Positions 45,140 through 57,056 of a DNA stretch of 64,000 nt are shown one piece after another. The stretch comes from Ananas comosus (Eukaryota; Streptophyta; Magnoliopsida; Poales; Bromeliaceae), in NCBI RefSeq assembly GCF_001540865.1, contig NC_033629.1, positions 9,008,274-9,072,273 of the forward strand, read 5' to 3'. The position numbers and the translations under genes are program-made. The notes under the pieces are model-generated. The model made no database searches. It was given only the letters and a program-made list of their open reading frames with translations, and was not told the DNA's origin. How positions within the stretch are numbered: position 1 is the stretch's first letter; each line of letters starts with the position of its first letter.

Positions 45140-48100
45140 ATGCCTACAACTCGTTCTATGGCTACTGGAGCGGTCGAGGCAGCTGATGCGGAGGAAGTGG
45201 AGACCTCCGCTACCTCCGGATCTAGTGAGGTCCGTGAGTTGCAGGATCAGCTTGCGGTGTTGACAGATTTGGTGACACAGCAGGCAGCGGCAGTGCGACA
45301 ACAGATGGATGCTGCACGCCGACAGGAGGAAAGAATGAAGCGATTGGAGGATTTGTTACTACGGCAGATGACTGATAGAGGGTTATCAGATTCTACCCCG
45401 CGAGTACCCGAGGGGGATACGGCTTGGAGAGCACAGTCACCAGTACCAAATACCTCACCAGCAGCGCCGAGGGTAGAGGTTCGACAGGAGGCAGTGGTAC
45501 CACCGCCAGTGCCTGTGACCGTGGCGGGGACAGTGTTACCGGAGATGGTAGGGGCCGAGGAGCGAGAGCAGATGATGGAACGCCTAAATGAATTTCGTCG
45601 TTGCAATCCCCGTATCTTCGACTGCGAGAAAGCTGATCACTGGGTGGTTGAGAAATGGTTGATGCGCATGAAAATGTTACTTTATGATACTTTTGTTGAG
45701 GAGTGCGACCGGGTCTGGTTCGCAACACACCATCTGGATGGCGAGGCTTACAGGTGGTGGTTGGATATCCGAGAGGATCCCCGTACTGACTTGTCTGCGA
45801 TCACTTGGAAGAGGTTTAAGGAGTTGCTGTTGACGACCTACTTCCCACAGAGTGTAAAGAGACAGATGGAGAGGGATCTGAGAAATCTGAGGCAGGGGGA
45901 CAAGACAGTGGCTGAATATGAGCGAGAGTTTTCTCGATTACTGCATTGTGTCCCTTTTGTGGTTCGAGATGATGAGGATAAGGCCCGTATTTTTGAGGTG
46001 GGTTTGCGACCTGCGATCTTCAGATTGGTCCAGGCGTCAAACCTCTCCACTTACCGGGATGTAGTGAACAGAGCATTGATCGTTGAGAAAGGGGCGGAGA
46101 TTATGAAAGAAAAGGAAATGATGGATCGAAGCAAAGAAAAGAGGCCTGGGGCTGAGAGTAGTGGGCAGCAGCCTTTCAGGAGACCGCTGAAGTACCCGAG
46201 AGGCCAGCCGAGTCAGTCGAGGGGGCGAGGTTCTTCTGCACCCCGTGGAGCACTCGAGCGTCGTCGGCCGCCACGTTGCGTGATCTGTAGTAGACCCCAC
46301 TTTCCACCGCAGTGTCCACAACGTGGGAGCAAGTGCTTTCTTTGTGGTCAGGAGGGCCACTTTCATTCTGAGTGCCCGAGGGGTTCTTCACCAGCACTAT
46401 CATCAGCATCAGCACCTGCATCCTCAACTACGAGTCAGGGGACTCCGTCAGCATCGTATCAGTCTAGACGACCACCTGGACAACGACAGTCTGAGAGTTC
46501 TCGACAGGGTTCGAGTGGGCGTATGTATGCCGCCCAGATGGAGGAGGCCGCAGCAGCAGAGGAGGTCGTAGCAGGTATTATTATGATTCACGATGTTCGT
46601 GTTCGTGCATTATTTGATACTGGTGCTTCGCATTCTTTTATTGATCGGCTGTTTGCCGAGTTGCATAGCATTCAATTAGTACCCACTTTGCATCCGGGAC
46701 GAGTGATCGTGCCCGACCATACCCTGGATATTCGTGAGTATTACCCTCGTTGCCCAGTTCGGGTAGGCGACTGGATTATGCCAGCGAACTTATTAGTACT
46801 GCACAAACTAGGTGAGTTTGATGTAGTATTGGGTATGAATTGGTTGATACAGTACTATGCTACTATAGATTGCACGAACAGAACGGTAACCTTTCGGGAA
46901 CCGGATCAACAGGAATTTGTATACAGGGGATGTCAGAGTTTATTGTTCGCAACGACAATTAGTTCTTCGCGAGCACGACAGTTGATACGGAGGGGTTGCG
47001 TGGCCTATTTGGCTAATATTTTTGTCAGTGACGGAGGAGTGGCCAGTATTGATAACATCCCGGTAGTACGGGAGTTTCATGATGTGTTTCCAGCTGAGTT
47101 ACTAGGTATGCCGCCTGATAGGGAGGTTGAGTTTGTGGTAGATCTTGTTCCTGGGACTACCCCAATCTCAAAAGCACCCTATCGAATGGCACCTGCGGAG
47201 TTGAAGGAGCTAAAGGCACAGTTACAGGATATTCTGGATAAAGGTTTCATTCGACCGAGTATATCACCTTGGGGAGCACCCGTGTTGTTTGTTAAGAAGA
47301 AAGATGGATCCTTTCGATTGTGTATCGATTATCGTGAAATTAATAAAGTCACAATCAAGAATAAGTATCCGCTACCACGGATTGATGATTTATTTGACCA
47401 GCTCCAAGGATCAAAAGTGTACTCCAAGATTGATTTGCAATCTGGATATCATCAGCTGAAGATCAAACCTGAAGATGTTTCTAAGATTGCTTTCAGAACA
47501 CGGTATGGGCATTATGAATTCACAGTTATACCATTTGAACTGACGAATGCCCCAGCAGCTTTTATGGATTTAATGAACCGTATCTGCAAGCCTTATTTGG
47601 ACAGATTTGTGGTAGTATTCATTGATGATATTTTGATCTATTCTCGAAGCGACGAGGAGCATGAAAACCATTTGAGATTGGTGTTGCAAGTCCTTCGGGA
47701 AAAGAAGTTGTTTGCAAAATTAAAGAAATGTGAATTTTGGCTGCAAGAGGTGGCATTTCTAGGACATGTGATTTCAGAAATCGGGATTGCTGTGGATCCC
47801 AAGAAAATTGAAGCAATCAAGGAATGGCCTAGACCGGCCAGTGAAGCCGAGATTCGGAGTTTTCTCGGTTTAGCAGGATACTACCGACGATTTGTGGAGG
47901 GATTTGCTAAAATGTCTACTCCACTTACCCGACTTACACACAAAGGAGCTAAGTTTGTGTGGAATGAAGTATGTGAAAGAAGCTTTCAGGAGCTAAAGGA
48001 ACGATTGACTACCGCCCCGATCTTGGCGCTACCTGTTACCGGAGTGGATTATGTGATTTACAGCGACGCATCACTGAATGGATTAGGGTGTGTTCTAATG

Positions 48101-49950
48101 CAAAATGGAAAGGTAATTGCATATGCAGCTCGTCAGCTAAAAGATTATGAAAAGAACTACCCTACACACGATCTAGAGTTAGCAGCTGTAGTTTTTGCTC
48201 TAAAGCTATGGCATTACTATTTGTACGGCGAGCGGTGCGAGATATATACAGATCATAAAAGCTTAAAGTATCTGTTTACTCAGAAGGAACTAAACTTGAG
48301 ACAACGCAGATGGTTAGAGTTGCTCAAGGATTATGATTTGACTATTCTTTATCACCCAGGGAAACCAAATGTTGTAGTAGATGCTTTAAATAGAAAATCG
48401 ACGGAAAATTTGGTAATGTCGATAACCTCGCAACCACCTTTGGTAAAGGAAATGGAACAGTTGAAGTTGGAAGTTGTAGCTCCTGACACACCTTGGCGGC
48501 TTATGTCCTTGATTGTGCAACCTACTATAATTGAGAGAATTAAAGAAGAGCAAGTACAAGATGAATTTCTTCAAAGGATTCGCGCCAAGATTACTGGTGA
48601 TTATGTTGGTGAATTTCAAGTAGATAAACAAGGATTATTAAAATTCTGCAATAGACTTTGTGTACCCGCAGATTCAAAACTTAAAGAGGAAATTTTTACA
48701 GAAGCACATCGGGCGCCCTATGCTTTACATCCGGGAAGTACAAAGATGTATAAGGATTTGAAATTGACTTATTAGTGGCCTGGGATGAAAAAGGAGGTTG
48801 CAGAATTTGTAGCTAATGTTTAACCTGTCAGCAGGTCAAGGCTGAACATCAACTTCTTGCGGGAAAGCTTTAAGGTTTACCTATACCAGTATGGAAGTAG
48901 GAAAGGATTACTATGGATTTCATTGTAGGGTTGCCTCACTCGCAAGCGGATCATGATGCGATTTGGGTAATTGTGGATAGATTAACCAAATCTGCCCACT
49001 TCATTTCGATTCATACAGTTTGGTCAGGAGAGAGACTCGCACAAGTGTACCTAGATGAAATTGTGCGATTACATGGGGTACCTGCTTCTATTGTATCAGA
49101 TCGAGACCCACGATTTGTATCACATTTCTGGAGGAGCTTACAAGAGACTCTGGGTACCCGATTGGTTTTTAGTACTGCTTTCTACCCTCAGAGTGACGGA
49201 CAGACCGAGCGCACTATTCAGACCCTCGAGGATATGTTGCGTGCGTGTGTGATGGATTTTCAAGGCGGTTGGCCAGAATTTCTATCTATGGCAGAATTTG
49301 CTTATAACACTAGTTATCAAGCAAGTATTAAAATGACACCGTTTGAAGCCCTCTATGGAAGAAAATGCAGATCACCACTTCATTGGAGTAAAGTAGGTCA
49401 GACGTTAACCTTGGGTCCTGATGTCTTGCAGGAAGCCGAATCTAAAGTTCGATTTGTACGAGAAAGGTTGGTGACCGCACAAAGTCGACAGAAAAGTTAT
49501 GCTGATAAACGTCGACGGGAATTGGAATTCCAAGTGGGAGATCATGTATTTTTGAAAGTGTCGCCGACAAAAGGAGTGAAGAGGTTTGGTATTCGAGGAA
49601 ATTTAAGGCCTCGATTCATTGGACCTTATGAAGTATTGGAGCGGATCGGGCCAGTAGCGTATCGGCTGGTATTACCACCAAACCTATCTAGCGTGCATAA
49701 TGTGTTTCATGTATCTACACTGCAGAAGTATATATTTGATCCGACTCACATTCTGGAAAGTACTCCAATAGAACTACGGGAGGATTTGAGCTTTGAAGAG
49801 CAACCTATAAAAATTCTAACTCGGGAAGTAAAACAACTCCGAAATCGCGAGATCCCTTATGTAAAGGTGCTTTGGAGCAACCATGATGAACGTGAAGCAA
49901 CCTGGGAATTAGAAAATGCGATGCAGGAGCACTATCCTCATCTTTTCTAA
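45140..49950 (+). pseudogene. Chromovirus gag-pol polyprotein, broken in integrase
   Basis: The start is the ATG at 45140 ([16 protein letters not shown]); an earlier non-ATG start is only an open-frame extension. Order by residue: gag ~140-290, CCHC knuckle [14 protein letters not shown] ~397, protease [11 protein letters not shown] ~490, RT ~665-855 with FIDD near 826, RNase H ~970-1080, then integrase. The first frame ends at TAG 48773-48775, a tryptophan codon in the usual YWWPGM motif. A base is lost near 48820, and two further stops (TAA ~48870, TAG ~48896) break the integrase zinc region. 48913-49950 is then open with the integrase core (VDRLTKSAHF, VSDRDPRF, PQSDGQTERT), the GPY/F module (IGPYEVLERIGPVAYRL) and a chromodomain (VLWSNHDEREATWELE...YPHLF) thought to guide integration to heterochromatin. 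Gag-PR-RT-RH is uninterrupted, so decay is recent and localised. Confidence 0.93.
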
Positions 49951-49989
49951 AGAGTACTCGAGGTAATGTTTCTCGTTTCGCGGACGAAA

Positions 49990-50010
49990 CTCCTTTTTAG
50001 GAAGGGTGAA
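49990..50010 (+). other. Chromovirus polypurine tract
   Basis: The purine-rich TTTAGGAAGGGTGAA directly precedes the LTR start TGTAGTACAC at 50011. Confidence 0.7.
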
Positions 50011-52700
50011 TGTAGTACACTGAACTTTGGCAAATTGCAAAGTTCGAGTGGGGGAAGGCCAATTGGAATTAGCCGACATCTTCTAAAGGGTTTAGAGAAG
50101 TTGGTGAACAGGTTTGAGAGTGATCGGAGGGCGGGAAGCGAGAAAGTGCATCGTTGTGGCTTTATTTCACTATTTTGCATTGTTGTACCGGTACAAATAT
50201 GTATCTGTATCGGTACAACAAGCAGCAGAGGCAGCAGCTGTGTGGCAGCAGGCCTAATTTGGTCTTTTCTCTTCTCTAACTTATCTATAAGCCTCTAGCT
50301 CGACCCGTGCCCTTCAGATAAGGTTGCTGGGACTCTGTACCAAGGATTTACACCTCTCTTACTTTCTCTCTCTAGGAAGTGTTCTCTCTCTAAGTGGAAT
50401 CAAGGGTTTTGGTCTATTTTCCTCTCCTCTTTTGATGCTAATTGCTTTGGGAGGTCAAGGAGCTATTACAGAAGGTGAAGAAGGTGTCTTGGGGTGGATT
50501 TCGCAGCTCCCTTGCAGCAGGTAGCTGAGGGAAAGGTTGCTAAGGTAACAACTTAATTAATTTAAGATTTGATGTGTTGGTGATAGAGTTAGGTGTGATT
50601 TTGAGTTCTTGTAACTAGCAGGAGTGGGGGAGAGATTTTGGCAGCTCGGGAAGGGGGCTGTGACTGTGGAGGTTCAATCCGAAGCTAGGGGAAGGTACTA
50701 CCAAAGCTGCGAGAAGGTAATTGAGTACTTAGACGCATAATTGGTGCGATAGAAGTTATAAGTATGAAGTATGAATGCTGATTTTGGGAGTTTGTGTTCT
50801 CAGCAGCTGGAATCTTCACTTTAAACTGAGTATTACAATCTTATGAGCTGATTTGGAATGTAATTTAACCAGAGGGAAGTGAGAATTCAGGTTAGGAATC
50901 TATGCAAGCTGAATTTCAGCATATTTTAAGGAATCGCATAGGTGTACTAACACTGTTTGAGTAGTGTTCGCAGCAAGTTTGCCAAAGGCTATCGGATTGT
51001 TCTCGGCTAATATTTAGGAGCTTTTGGGGGTTAAGGTGAGTACCTTAACATGAACCAAAGCAGGGGTTCAAGCTACAGTCGTGTGTAAGGTGAGATGTTG
51101 CTGAAATTAGATGTGTTGGTAATTGTTTCAATACAGTTTTCTCACTAGTTCGCAGTAGGTGCGGAGATCACTTTGGGCTAAACATTGAGCCCTTTTTGGG
51201 CTGAATTAAACTGAGTTTGGGAGTACTTCAACCTGAATTAAGCAGAGGTTTAGTTTCAGTCTAAGCCTAGGTGAGGATTTAGTCTATTTTCTATGATTAT
51301 GTGAAGTTTTACCATTGGTATAGAAGTCAACTCTTAGCTGATTTCGGATTTGATGTTAGGAAAATTGAAGGCTTCGGATTTCTTGCGAAAGTAAGTTTGA
51401 CAAGGATCGTCAAGTAATAGGTGGATCTAACCTTACCAGAGCAAGTGAAACCCCTATGTTCTATATGATACTATAGAATTACTTGGATGTGTAATTTTAT
51501 GAATAAGTACTCAACATCGGGTATTGAATGCTATAATCACATTGGTTTATTGAGTGAATGGAACTTTTATAATGCGAATAGAAGCAAGAGTAATAGTAAT
51601 GATACTTAGTCTAAATATCTGGACCTTACATGACATAGGTACATATGCATTACTTCCATAACTTGTTGAATCCAGTGGATATAAGCCTTTTCACTATGTT
51701 TAGATTCCGACCTATGGGTCGAGTATGAGAACCTTACATGTTATGGTATGATTATCTAAAACTGTTAGACTATGGATTAGGCTTACTTGCCATTGTGCTC
51801 ATTCGCACATGCTTGTGAGGGTCGCTCCCCACAAGCCAGCACTCCGGAGTTGGCCTACGCGACAGATTGCTCGCCATGTGGGATTGGGTGCCGAAGTGGA
51901 TTGCCGTGGGGAGTGTATACTATTACGGGGCCATTAGGCGCGGCGCAAGCTGGACTACCCCGTGTAGATCCATGTGACTTAAATTAAACTACTAACTGAC
52001 AGTAATAAAGGGTCACCATTAATTGGTGTGCAGCACTCACTTACATGACATGTTTATGCTTATAGTACTCACATTATTTGCTTCTAATTAGTTGATACAT
52101 TGAGATTATAATTACATGTTCATCGCTAATTATCATTGTTATATCTAGCATGCTATAACTGTTTTTACTTTTCCTGTAGTACATCATGAGCCTAGTGGTA
52201 TAATTCGCCGAGGCGGACGGCTTACCCACCGGAAAGTATTGTTTAATAGTTCTCACGTCCTCTTTGTTGTTGTTTTTACAGAGCCATCCTCTACGGGAGA
52301 GGCTAGGGATCGCTGCAAGGGAGTCGCGTCTAGCTAAACGTAGCGTGTAGTCCTGATAGGTGATCACCTCGCTATTTTGAGTTGCTGACGAGGTTACCCA
52401 TACATAGAGAGACTACCATTGTATTTAGTTCTTGTAAGGTGACATGTGTGATGTATATAGTGGTTTAGAGTGATGTATTTACAGCTTTTGGGTTTCTATC
52501 TCTTGTTGATTTGTCTGGGATTTGTACTTATTTTTCTCCTGTTAGTAGTACTATTAGTTTATATGTTGCTCTGATATCACGTTAAAATCTCTTTATAATT
52601 GTTCTTGTCCTAACATGATTTTATAGACGTCTTATATACTACAGGTATATGACGGGTCTGTGCATGTACCGGGTATGCTTCAGCTGGTATCCGGGCGTGN

Positions 52701-52755
<55 letters not shown>

Positions 52756-52894
52756 TTTGCTCTGATATCAGGTTATAATCTTCTTGTAATTACTACTTTT
52801 CTGACATGATTTCTGTAGACGTCTTATATACTGCAGGTATATGATGGGTCTGTGCATGTACCGGGTATGCTTCCGCTGGTACCCGAGCGTGACA
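50011..52894 (+). repeat. Chromovirus 3' LTR with a duplicated terminus at an N
   Basis: The LTR runs from TGTAGTACAC to GAGCGTGACA and parallels the 5' LTR. It reaches its natural end (GGGCGTG, 52699), then an N at 52700, then a (TA)n array and the last ~140 bp of LTR again (52755-52894). The second end resembles the 5' LTR end (44655-44795) more than the first does. ATTTC follows only the second end. Confidence 0.88.
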
Positions 52895-52899
52895 ATTTC

Positions 52900-54244
52900 C
52901 CATGCATTTATACTCACAACATGCAATAAGAAGCTCACAAGTAACCCTACTATGCAATATGCTCAATACATACATATGCTCAAATATGACACTTTAGACA
53001 TAAAAGGAATTTCGAGGTCTTCGGTATGCACCACCCACCTTAGTTAGTTGTAGGGATGCTACGGTTCAATTCTTGAAATTTTTGGGCTCCTATTCCGTGT
53101 GTTGTGGCTATCTGTACCCAAAATAAGCCAAATTAGGCTTTTTATTCAATATCTCTACTTAGACCTTTTCGTTTCGCCGAACCGAGCGCTCCAACGCATC
53201 GGAAATATCTCTAATTAGGTTTTCACAAGGTCAATTTGCCTCGCAAACGATCGGAGGCAAAAGCCCCAAATTTGGTGCCCTAATGTTGCCATTTGCTCCA
53301 ACCTAGATTTTGATCTCTAGAACAAGCAAAAGAGAGCTTGTTGAACCTCTAGGAACTCTTTTAGAACCTTTTCTAAGCCTTTTAAACCATTTCTAGGGCA
53401 TCTACTATGAACCCTAGATGATCACTATGAGAGCACATAAAGCTACCATGGATTTTCATAGAGTTCATGCCTCAAGAGAGTTTCTACACTTGTAGAAGCT
53501 CCAAAACCAAAAGATCTAGGGCTCAAATCCAAACCCTAACCTTATTCTCACAACAGACCTCACCTTAGCCACAAGCTCTCCAATGTCCACCTTGTAGGAG
53601 AGTCCCCAAGCTTTCAAAAGTTCCAAGTCTCCCAAGTTTTTCTTTCAAATCCCCTCCTCCACCACCTTGAAAGAGAGTTCTAGAGAGAGAAAGGGAGAAA
53701 ATGAGGGAGAGAGGTGTGTTGGCTGTGAAAGAGAGAGGGGAGGAGTGTTTGGGGTATTATTATGTTGTAACAATTACAATAAAACCCTCCCTTTTCTCTA
53801 ATTTGCAGCAGACCTCAAGTTGCTGCCAGACCGAAAGTGTACCGGTACAGGGTAGGGTGTTACCGGTTACATGATCGCGCAGAGGCAAATCCGAGAGCTG
53901 CTGTTCGGATTTTTACAAAGTGTACCGGTAAACATCTGGGCTGTACCGGTACACTTCTGCGCAGAACCAAACTCGAGAGCTCTCCCTCTTGGTCAGCAAT
54001 GTTGTACCGGTACAACATCGATGTTGTACTGGTACACTTTGCCCAGACTGCAATTTTTTGCATCTTTTTGATTCTATTTCGCGCCGATCGATGCTAAAAC
54101 CTTTCTAACCTTTTTGGAACTCATTTTTAACCCTTCCAACATTTGTTGGAATATTAATTGGAAATTGCCCAACTAATCCTTTCGCACACTTTAGTCAATT
54201 TGGCTAAAATTCGATATTTTCTACCGAAGTTTCGGTACGTTACA
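52900..54244 (-). repeat. Minus-strand gypsy 5' LTR, 5' part
   Basis: It continues the LTR interrupted at 41857. On the minus strand it begins TGTAACGTACCGAAACTTCG at 54244. It carries an array of GTAC palindromes at 53834-54040. After 54244 a second, independent copy of the same LTR family begins in mid-LTR, so this element sits inside a relative. Confidence 0.8.
53834..54040. promoter_or_regulatory. GTAC palindrome array, first minus-strand LTR
   Basis: GTGTACCGGTACAG, TGTACCGGTAAAC, CTGTACCGGTACAC, TTGTACCGGTACAA and TTGTACTGGTACAC occur within 200 bp, in the promoter-proximal part of the LTR as read on the minus strand. Confidence 0.65.
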
Positions 54245-54612
54245 TCATGCCTCTACGATGTTTCTAATCTTGCAAGAAGCTCAAAACTCTAAAACTTAGG
54301 GTAGAAATCCAAACCCTAGAACCAATCTTACATAACAACTCACCTTAGCCCAATGCACTCCCAAGTCCACCTTGTAGGAGAGCTTCTAGATCTTCCAATC
54401 CTCCAAATCCTCCTCCAAAACCTTCTCCTCCTTCTCCTGCTAGCTTTTGAAGATGATCTCTAGAGAGAGAAAGAGGGAAATGAGAGAGAGAGGGGATTTG
54501 CTGTGTAAAACAGGTGGGAGGGGTGTGTTTGGTCATTTATAGGTTGCAACAATAGCAACCAAGCCCCCTAAAAATCCATAATTGCAGCAGACCCATTTTT
54601 GCTACGGGGCCC

Positions 54613-54818
54613 AAAGTGTACCGGTACACGTGTCCCTGTCACCGGTACATTTTCTGCGCAGAGGCAAACCCGAGAGCAACTCTCTGCGGGTTCGCAGCAT
54701 TTGTACCGGTACAAACCAATTTGTACCGGTACAAATCCGGCCTTTCTCAAACCCAAGAGCTTTTTCCCCTCGGTCAGCACTATTGTACCGGTACAACCCT
54801 GTATCTGTACCGGTACAA
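54613..54818. promoter_or_regulatory. GTAC palindrome array, second minus-strand LTR
   Basis: GTGTACCGGTACAC, CACCGGTACA, TTGTACCGGTACAA (three times) and CTGTACCGGTACAA. The hAT element at 54821 duplicated part of the last motif (GTACAAAA). Confidence 0.65.
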
Positions 54819-54820
54819 AA

Positions 54821-55716
54821 CAAGGATTAAAGTGCCGCCCGTGCCGTACGGCACGGGGGCGTGCTGTACCGTGCCCCCAAGAAGGGGGCACGGTACAGGG
54901 GGGGTCTCGGACCCCTTCTCTGTCTCGCGGCACGCACCTGTGTGCCGCTCGAGACAAAGCACGGTATAGGGGGGGGTCTCGAGCAAATTTTTAATTGACA
55001 TAGGCGATCCATACCTGTCGGCCCGAGCACCTGTTGGCCCGAGCCCTCCGCTTCCACCACAGACATCTATTTTTTCTTCACAAAATATTTTATCAAAATT
55101 TGTCGCACCACGAAACTTTCGATGAATCAAAGAAACAAAAATCGATTTCCTAAACAAATTTTGATCAGATATTTTTAAAAAGAATAAAAAAACAAAAAAT
55201 ATAGATGTAATATTGGGAATATATGAATTTCTCACAATACCAGCAATACTTATATCAATATTGTCAAATAAATCTTGTATTTGCAGATAACAATATGCCA
55301 TATGATCCAGCGCGACGATCTATGTGAAATTAAGCAGTCATCTCTATGTAAATATGTAAATTTAAATAATTATTGTACTGTGAATTTTATTATTATATTT
55401 TAATTTCTATTCTACATCAGGTATAGTTGTATTTTACTTACAAAAAGCTTTCATGCATGTTAATTGATGAGTATAGTAAGATATACATAGTAAATATTTA
55501 TATTATTTTGTTTAAATCTTTCAAAATAATATTATAAGAGTTTATTGGAACCAAAAAAGCTAAAATAAGTCCGTGCCAAAGCGTGCCAGTAGGAGGTCAT
55601 GCGTATCTGTCGGCACGCAAGCGTGCCACGTGTCGGCACGCAAGCGTGCCCGTGCCGTACCGTACCGTGCCAGGGACGTAACGGCACGCCCCCATTCCAC
55701 AGCACTTTAAACCTTG
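54821..55716. mobile_element. Non-autonomous hAT element (896 bp)
   Basis: The ends CAAGGATTAAAGTGCCG and (inverted) CAAGGTTTAAAGTGCTG are inverted repeats. GTACAAAA is perfectly duplicated at 54813-54820 and 55717-55724. Subterminal regions are packed with GTGCCGTACGGCAC-type palindromes: CCCGTGCCGTACGGCACGGG is a perfect 20 bp palindrome at the left, and GGCACGCAAGCGTGCC occurs twice at the right. The AT-rich middle encodes nothing recognisable. Confidence 0.92.
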
Positions 55717-55926
55717 GTACAAAATGTGCAGACTTCTGTTCTTCGCGTTGTTTCGAGTCTACTCCGCACCGAACAACGCTAAAACCCTTCTAACTCTTCT
55801 AAACTCATTACTAACCTTTCCAACAAGGTTGGAATGCTAATTGGAACTTATTCAATTACTTCTCTTGGATGCTTTAGTCAATTTGGCTAAAGCCCAATAT
55901 CCTCTACCGAGGTTTCGATATATTAC

Positions 55927-56195
55927 AATTTGTGACCTCTTGATCGTAAGGTAAATGATGTCGAAAAATTATAAAATTTGATTTCGAGAAGTTTTAAATG
56001 CTGTAAATAACGTTTAACGGTATGGATCGTCGATTCAGAAGTTCTATCATTGAAAAAATTTGAAATTTGGTTTCTAGATACTTCAAGTGGTATAGATCAT
56101 GTTCAAGGGTGCTGATCGTCGATTTGGAGGCTCTATCATCGAAAACAGATGGGTGGCAACGGAGTCCGTTTGCTATCGATAGCATTCCACCTCAA

Positions 56196-56199
<4 letters not shown>
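55927..56199 (-). mobile_element. Right end of a long-type MITE, truncated
   Basis: Read from its end on the minus strand it starts AGAGTTGAGGTGGAATGCTA, with hairpin GATAGCAAACGG and TGTTTTCGATGATAGAGC, like the left end at 28340. It ends abruptly at 55927 beside the LTR. It is followed by (CT)n(TA)n at 56200-56260. Confidence 0.7.
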
Positions 56200-56260
<61 letters not shown>

Positions 56261-56262
<2 letters not shown>

Positions 56263-56483
56263 CTGGAATACTATTAATAGTACCAATGACTTGATGCTAT
56301 TAAGTTTTTCGCCCTTGGATTAAATGATGTATGGTTAGGATGATGTGGACCCCCTAAGGTTGAGTGGGTGGTTGGTTGAATAGTATAATCGAACGGATGA
56401 AAATGATAAAAGAGGTAAATCTAACGGCAGAAAATTTGATAGCACCAAATGCTTCGTGCTATCGATAGTATCCCAGCCGGACT
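56261..56483. mobile_element. Short-type MITE (~220 bp)
   Basis: The ends GGCTGGAATACTATTAATAG and (inverted) GTCCGGCTGGGATACTATCG form TIRs with internal hairpins (GATGCTATTAAG side; GATAGCACGAAGC side). The core GTTGAGTGGGTGGTTGGTTG defines the short family. Flanked by (TA)n. Confidence 0.85.
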
Positions 56484-56495
56484 ATATATATATAT

Positions 56496-56740
56496 AGAGT
56501 CCGGCTATGGTGCTTGTAAAAGCACCAAGCACTTGGTGCTTGTAAATTTTTTACCATTAGATTTACCCTTTGATCATTTCTCATAACGTTAGATTATATT
56601 CTTCATCAATCCGACCCACCTCAACACAGTGGGGCCCACATCATCCCACATCATCACTAACAGCACATCTTCCTTAATCCAAGGCCGAAAAAATACAAAC
56701 ACCTAATGACTTGTACTTTAAAACATAGAGAGCTCAATTC
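56496..56740. mobile_element. Short-type MITE
   Basis: It starts GAGTCCGGCTATGGTGCTTG with two stacked self-complementary words (GGTGCTTgtaaAAGCACC, AAGCACttGGTGCTT). The core reads in the opposite orientation (GGGGCCCACATCATCC). The right end is AAAACATAGAGAGCTCAATT. Confidence 0.75.
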
Positions 56741-56829
56741 TCTATATATAATATTAATAAGAATAGGAATTCTTCTCTATAATAATCTATAGATAGAGAG
56801 AGAATTCCTCAATTCTATATATATATAAT

Positions 56830-57056
56830 AGAGGAATTGAGCTCCTATATGCTTTAAAAAAGTACCAATTCATTGGTGCTTTAAGTTTTCGGCCCTTGCA
56901 TTAAGGAATGTCGGTTAGGATGATGGCCCCCTAGGTTGAGTGGGTGGTGGTTGAATAGTATAACCTAACGGAAAAAATTGATCAAAGGCAGAGATCTAAC
57001 AGTAAAAAATAACAACACAAGTGCTTGGTGGCTTTTATAAGCACATCAGAACCAAT
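56830..57056. mobile_element. Short-type MITE
   Basis: It starts GAGGAATTGAGCTCCTATATG, core GTTGAGTGGGTGGTGGTTGA, right end GTGCTTGGTGG...AAGCAC. Diverged. Confidence 0.65.

Larger units (their letters stand above)
41858..52894 (+). mobile_element. Tekay/Del-type chromovirus (11 kb), TSD ATTTC
   Basis: 5' LTR 41858-44795, PBS, gag-pol with C-terminal chromodomain, polypurine tract and 3' LTR to 52894. ATTTC flanks both ends (41853-41857, 52895-52899). The 5' LTR starts TATAGTACA where the 3' LTR has TGTAGTACA, a mutated first dinucleotide. Gene order and the chromodomain place it in the Tekay lineage. It lies inside the LTR of another gypsy element on the opposite strand. Confidence 0.93.
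54245..55926 (-). repeat. Second copy of the same minus-strand LTR, partial, with hAT insert
   Basis: 54245-54820 and 55725-55926 match 53460-54244 (shared phrases CTCACCTTAGCC, CAAGTCCACCTTGTAGGAGA, TTTAGTCAATTTGGCTAAA). On the minus strand the LTR begins TGTAATATATCG at 55926. A CTATAAATG box reads on the minus strand at 54544-54536, 70 bp after a GTAC palindrome array (54613-54818). The rest of this LTR is missing. Confidence 0.78.

Noticed and set aside
45247..46427. Minus-strand frames opposite chromovirus gag
   Set aside because: Shadows of the plus-strand polyprotein.
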